Shown piece after piece: positions 6,375 through 7,828 of a stretch of DNA of 7,828 bases. The stretch lies in contig JAUYTF010000451.1 of the NCBI GenBank assembly GCA_030695285.1, forward strand, positions 1 through 7,828. Reading direction: 5' to 3'. Made by a program: the position numbers and the translations under genes. Position 1 is the stretch's first letter; every line of letters starts with the position of its first letter. The DNA is from Eubacteriales bacterium. Lineage in GTDB: Bacteria > Bacillota > Clostridia > Christensenellales > CAG-138. The notes under the pieces are model-generated. The model did not search any database. It saw only the letters and a program-made list of their open reading frames with translations, and was not told the DNA's origin.

Positions 6375-7320
6375 GCAGGAGCGCATTCTCTGCGGCGTGT
6401 CCGTGCGTCTCGATGCGTTTGTCGCCGCCGAAACGGAGCTCTCGCGCACGCAGGCACAGCGAATGATCCACAACGGAGCGATTCTGCTCAACGGCAAAAC
6501 CGTGAAGCCAAACGCCATGACAACGGAGGGCGATCTGGTCGACGTGACCTATCCCGACCCAGTTGAGACGGACGTAAAGCCGGAGAATATTCCGCTAGAC
6601 GTTCTCTATGAGGATGAAGACTTGCTCGTGCTCGACAAGCCGCAGGGCATGGTGGTGCATCCCGCACCCGGGCACGCAAGTGGCACGCTGGTCAACGCGC
6701 TGTTGCATCACATTCGCGATCTTTCCGGCATCGGAGGCGAACTTCGCCCCGGCATTGTACACCGCATTGACCGCATGACCTCCGGCCTGCTGGTCGTGGC
6801 AAAAAACGACGCGACGCACCGCGCGCTGAGCTGGCAGTTTCACGACCACAGTGCGCACAGGAGCTATGCCGCGCTGGTAGACGGCAACATCCGTCAGGAC
6901 GAGGGAACGATTGATGCGCCGCTTGCGCGGCATCCCGTCAATCGCAAGCGCATGGCGATTGTCCCCGGCGGCAGAGAGGCCGTCACACACTGGCACGTTG
7001 CCGCGCGATACGGGCAATACACGCTGTTGCAGATTGAGCTCGAGACCGGCAGAACGCATCAGATTCGCGTGCACTTGGCGAGCCAGCAGCATCCAGTCAC
7101 GGGGGACGAGCTTTACGGGCGGGACAAACGTCCGTTTGGCCTTGCAGGTCAGGCGCTTCACGGTTACCGCCTCGTGTTTCGTCATCCCAGACTCGGTGAA
7201 CGAATGGTGTTTTACGCGCCGTTGCCGGATTACTTCTCAAAGGCGCTCAAGAAAGCAGGGGAGACGGAGGACGAAGAATCCATCCTTTGCCGCCTCAAAG
7301 CGCTGGAGAAAACGGACTGA
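6367..7320 (+). CDS. rluD: 23S rRNA pseudouridine synthase, RluD/YlyB family
   Basis: The 317-residue enzyme isomerises uridines to pseudouridine; E. coli RluD acts on helix 69 of 23S rRNA (1911, 1915, 1917), and the exact sites here are inferred from family only. An N-terminal S4 RNA-binding domain (about residues 13-60, RLDAFVAAETELSRTQAQRM then LLNGK) precedes the catalytic domain. The latter starts with YEDEDLLVLDKPQGMVVHP and carries HRIDRMTSGLLVVAKN with catalytic Asp135. ETGRTHQIRVHLA and the GDELYG block follow. The ATG at 6367 overlaps the lspA stop and gives a normal S4 start, but no Shine-Dalgarno is close. An in-frame ATG at 6313 and TTG at 6268 would add an unusual basic, Gln/Pro-rich extension. 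AGAGGAGG at 6326-6333 is too far from 6367 to be typical. The order lspA then this gene matches B. subtilis lspA-ylyB. Confidence 0.94.
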   Translation: MPEQERILCGVSVRLDAFVAAETELSRTQAQRMIHNGAILLNGKTVKPNAMTTEGDLVDVTYPDPVETDVKPENIPLDVLYEDEDLLVLDKPQGMVVHPAPGHASGTLVNALLHHIRDLSGIGGELRPGIVHRIDRMTSGLLVVAKNDATHRALSWQFHDHSAHRSYAALVDGNIRQDEGTIDAPLARHPVNRKRMAIVPGGREAVTHWHVAARYGQYTLLQIELETGRTHQIRVHLASQQHPVTGDELYGRDKRPFGLAGQALHGYRLVFRHPRLGERMVFYAPLPDYFSKALKKAGETEDEESILCRLKALEKTD

Positions 7321-7368
7321 TTGTTTGATTTTTTACATCAACCATAAAGCAAAAATTTAAATCAAATA

Positions 7369-7398
7369 TTGAAGATAACTAATAAAATCAACTATACT
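7369..7398 (+). promoter_or_regulatory. Predicted sigma-A promoter of the lipoprotein gene
   Basis: TTGAAG (7369-7374, four of six) is followed after 18 bases by TATACT (7393-7398, five of six matches to TATAAT). A-rich sequence upstream (around 7345-7365) could serve as an UP element. The start of transcription would be near 7405, leaving a leader of about 50 bases. Confidence 0.6.
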
Positions 7399-7410
7399 AA
7401 CAACTAAGAT

Positions 7411-7432
7411 TTTCAAACAGTTTTTTTTGAAA
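7411..7432. repeat. 7-bp inverted repeat in the lipoprotein gene leader
   Basis: TTTCAAA (7411-7417) and TTTGAAA (7426-7432) are perfect inverted copies separated by eight bases, CAGTTTTT. A run of eight T spans 7421-7428. It lies just after the predicted transcription start, where an operator or a weak leader hairpin would act. AT-rich sequence makes chance repeats more likely, so the role is uncertain. Confidence 0.4.
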
Positions 7433-7454
7433 CAGACTGACAAAGGAGACCTTG

Positions 7455-7828
7455 ATGAAGAGATTATCAAAACTCACTGCGCTGTTGATGGCGCTCATAT
7501 TGTTGATGAGTGTTTTTTCCGGCTGTAAACTGCCGGATAGCGTCACGCATCCGATCACCATCGAGTCCAGCGAAACCGGCGCGCCCGACTCAGCGGAAGA
7601 AACACCCGTGCCGGAGCCAACCTTCACCTTCAGCGAAGAGGCGGAGCGCGCATACCGCGCGCTGGATCTCGATGTCTTCCGCTGGTACATCACATCCGAC
7701 GGGTATTCTTTTCATATGTTTGTAGACGACCCCGCAAACTTTGACATCGACCGCGCGAATGTAACGATGACGCTGGGCGACGATTTTACGCAAGAGTACT
7801 CCGCGCGTATGACGAGCGAAGCCTCGGT
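7455..7828 (+). CDS. Putative lipoprotein, possibly DUF885 family (partial, 3' end outside window)
   Basis: The frame runs open from ATG 7455 to the window edge (124 residues). AAAGGAG at 7442-7448, six bases upstream, supports this ATG; an in-frame TTG directly before it is too close to the site. Residues 1-24 form a lipoprotein signal: basic MKRLSK, a hydrophobic core, and the lipobox FSGC with the lipidated cysteine at 24. A Ser/Glu/Pro-rich linker follows to about residue 57. From there, a segment with FRWYITSDGYSFHMFVDDP and then VTMTLGD resembles the start of DUF885 proteins of Clostridia, which I recall as having a TSD-x-L-x-L-H-Y then D/NP then TLG pattern. That family is thought to be peptidase-like, with an HExxH motif further on that cannot be seen here. 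The lipoprotein call is firm; the family call is tentative. It has its own predicted promoter. Confidence 0.75.
   Translation, partial: MKRLSKLTALLMALILLMSVFSGCKLPDSVTHPITIESSETGAPDSAEETPVPEPTFTFSEEAERAYRALDLDVFRWYITSDGYSFHMFVDDPANFDIDRANVTMTLGDDFTQEYSARMTSEAS

Larger units (their letters stand above)
7321..7454 (+). other. AT-rich intergenic region with promoter and inverted repeat
   Basis: This is the longest non-coding stretch in the window, and its base composition is sharply more AT-rich than the genes around it. No convincing intrinsic terminator for rluD is seen: the only hairpin after its stop (7325-7329 with 7337-7341) is five AT-rich pairs with no T run behind it. The right half holds the promoter and inverted repeat listed separately. 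I see no RNA gene or riboswitch. Confidence 0.7.

Noticed and set aside
7325..7341. Hairpin TTGAT/ATCAA after rluD as a terminator
   Set aside because: Only five pairs, mostly A-T, and the T run lies in the loop rather than after the stem.
7337..7391. Three copies of ATCAA spaced 24 and 26 bases apart in the AT-rich gap
   Set aside because: A five-base word in a strongly AT-rich stretch recurs easily by chance; without conservation data it cannot be called an operator array.
1..7828. Search by eye for CRISPR arrays, insertion sequences, tRNA genes, riboswitches and attachment sites
   Set aside because: No spaced direct repeats, transposase-like frames with terminal repeats, tRNA-like cloverleaf or known riboswitch core were seen; coding density leaves no gap above 134 bases.

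Overview
The window is an ordinary, densely packed chromosomal housekeeping segment. Base composition is fairly GC-rich (high fifties percent by eye, not computed), all genes lie on the + strand, and Shine-Dalgarno sites are strong GGAGG types. A B. subtilis-type pyrimidine-nucleoside phosphorylase, a polA-coaE-lytic transglycosylase chain, and lspA followed directly by a RluD/YlyB-type pseudouridine synthase all point to a Firmicute of class Clostridia. Placement below class (for example Oscillospirales or Christensenellales) is a guess. Three of the six visible starts I assign are TTG, each backed by a good ribosome binding site.

Layout. Bases 1-456 carry the 3' end of a gene whose product resembles the C-terminal part of type-1 glycerate kinases but has lost the family's glycine/acid-rich signature. 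After 36 bases comes pdp (493-1809), for pyrimidine nucleoside salvage. An 85-base gap holding a clear hairpin leads to polA (1895-4462). polA overlaps coaE (4459-5091) by ATGA, and coaE overlaps a membrane-anchored lytic transglycosylase gene (5088-5768) by TTGA, so these three look like a translationally coupled operon. A good extended -10 promoter at the end of the transglycosylase gene probably starts a second unit, lspA (5811-6374) and rluD/ylyB (6367-7320), which overlap by 8 bases. An AT-rich gap of 134 bases then carries a second good promoter and a 7-bp inverted repeat. It precedes the 5' part of a lipoprotein gene (7455 to the window edge), possibly of the DUF885 family.

Together the genes cover nucleoside salvage, DNA repair and Okazaki-fragment processing (Pol I with flap nuclease), the last step of CoA synthesis, peptidoglycan cleavage, lipoprotein signal-peptide removal and 23S rRNA modification. 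The last gene encodes a lipoprotein, so its product would itself be an LspA substrate. I found no mobile element, CRISPR array, tRNA or rRNA, and no sign of an undescribed multi-gene system. The points worth a second look are the degenerate kinase-like end, the hairpins in the two upstream gaps, and the regulated-looking leader of the lipoprotein gene.
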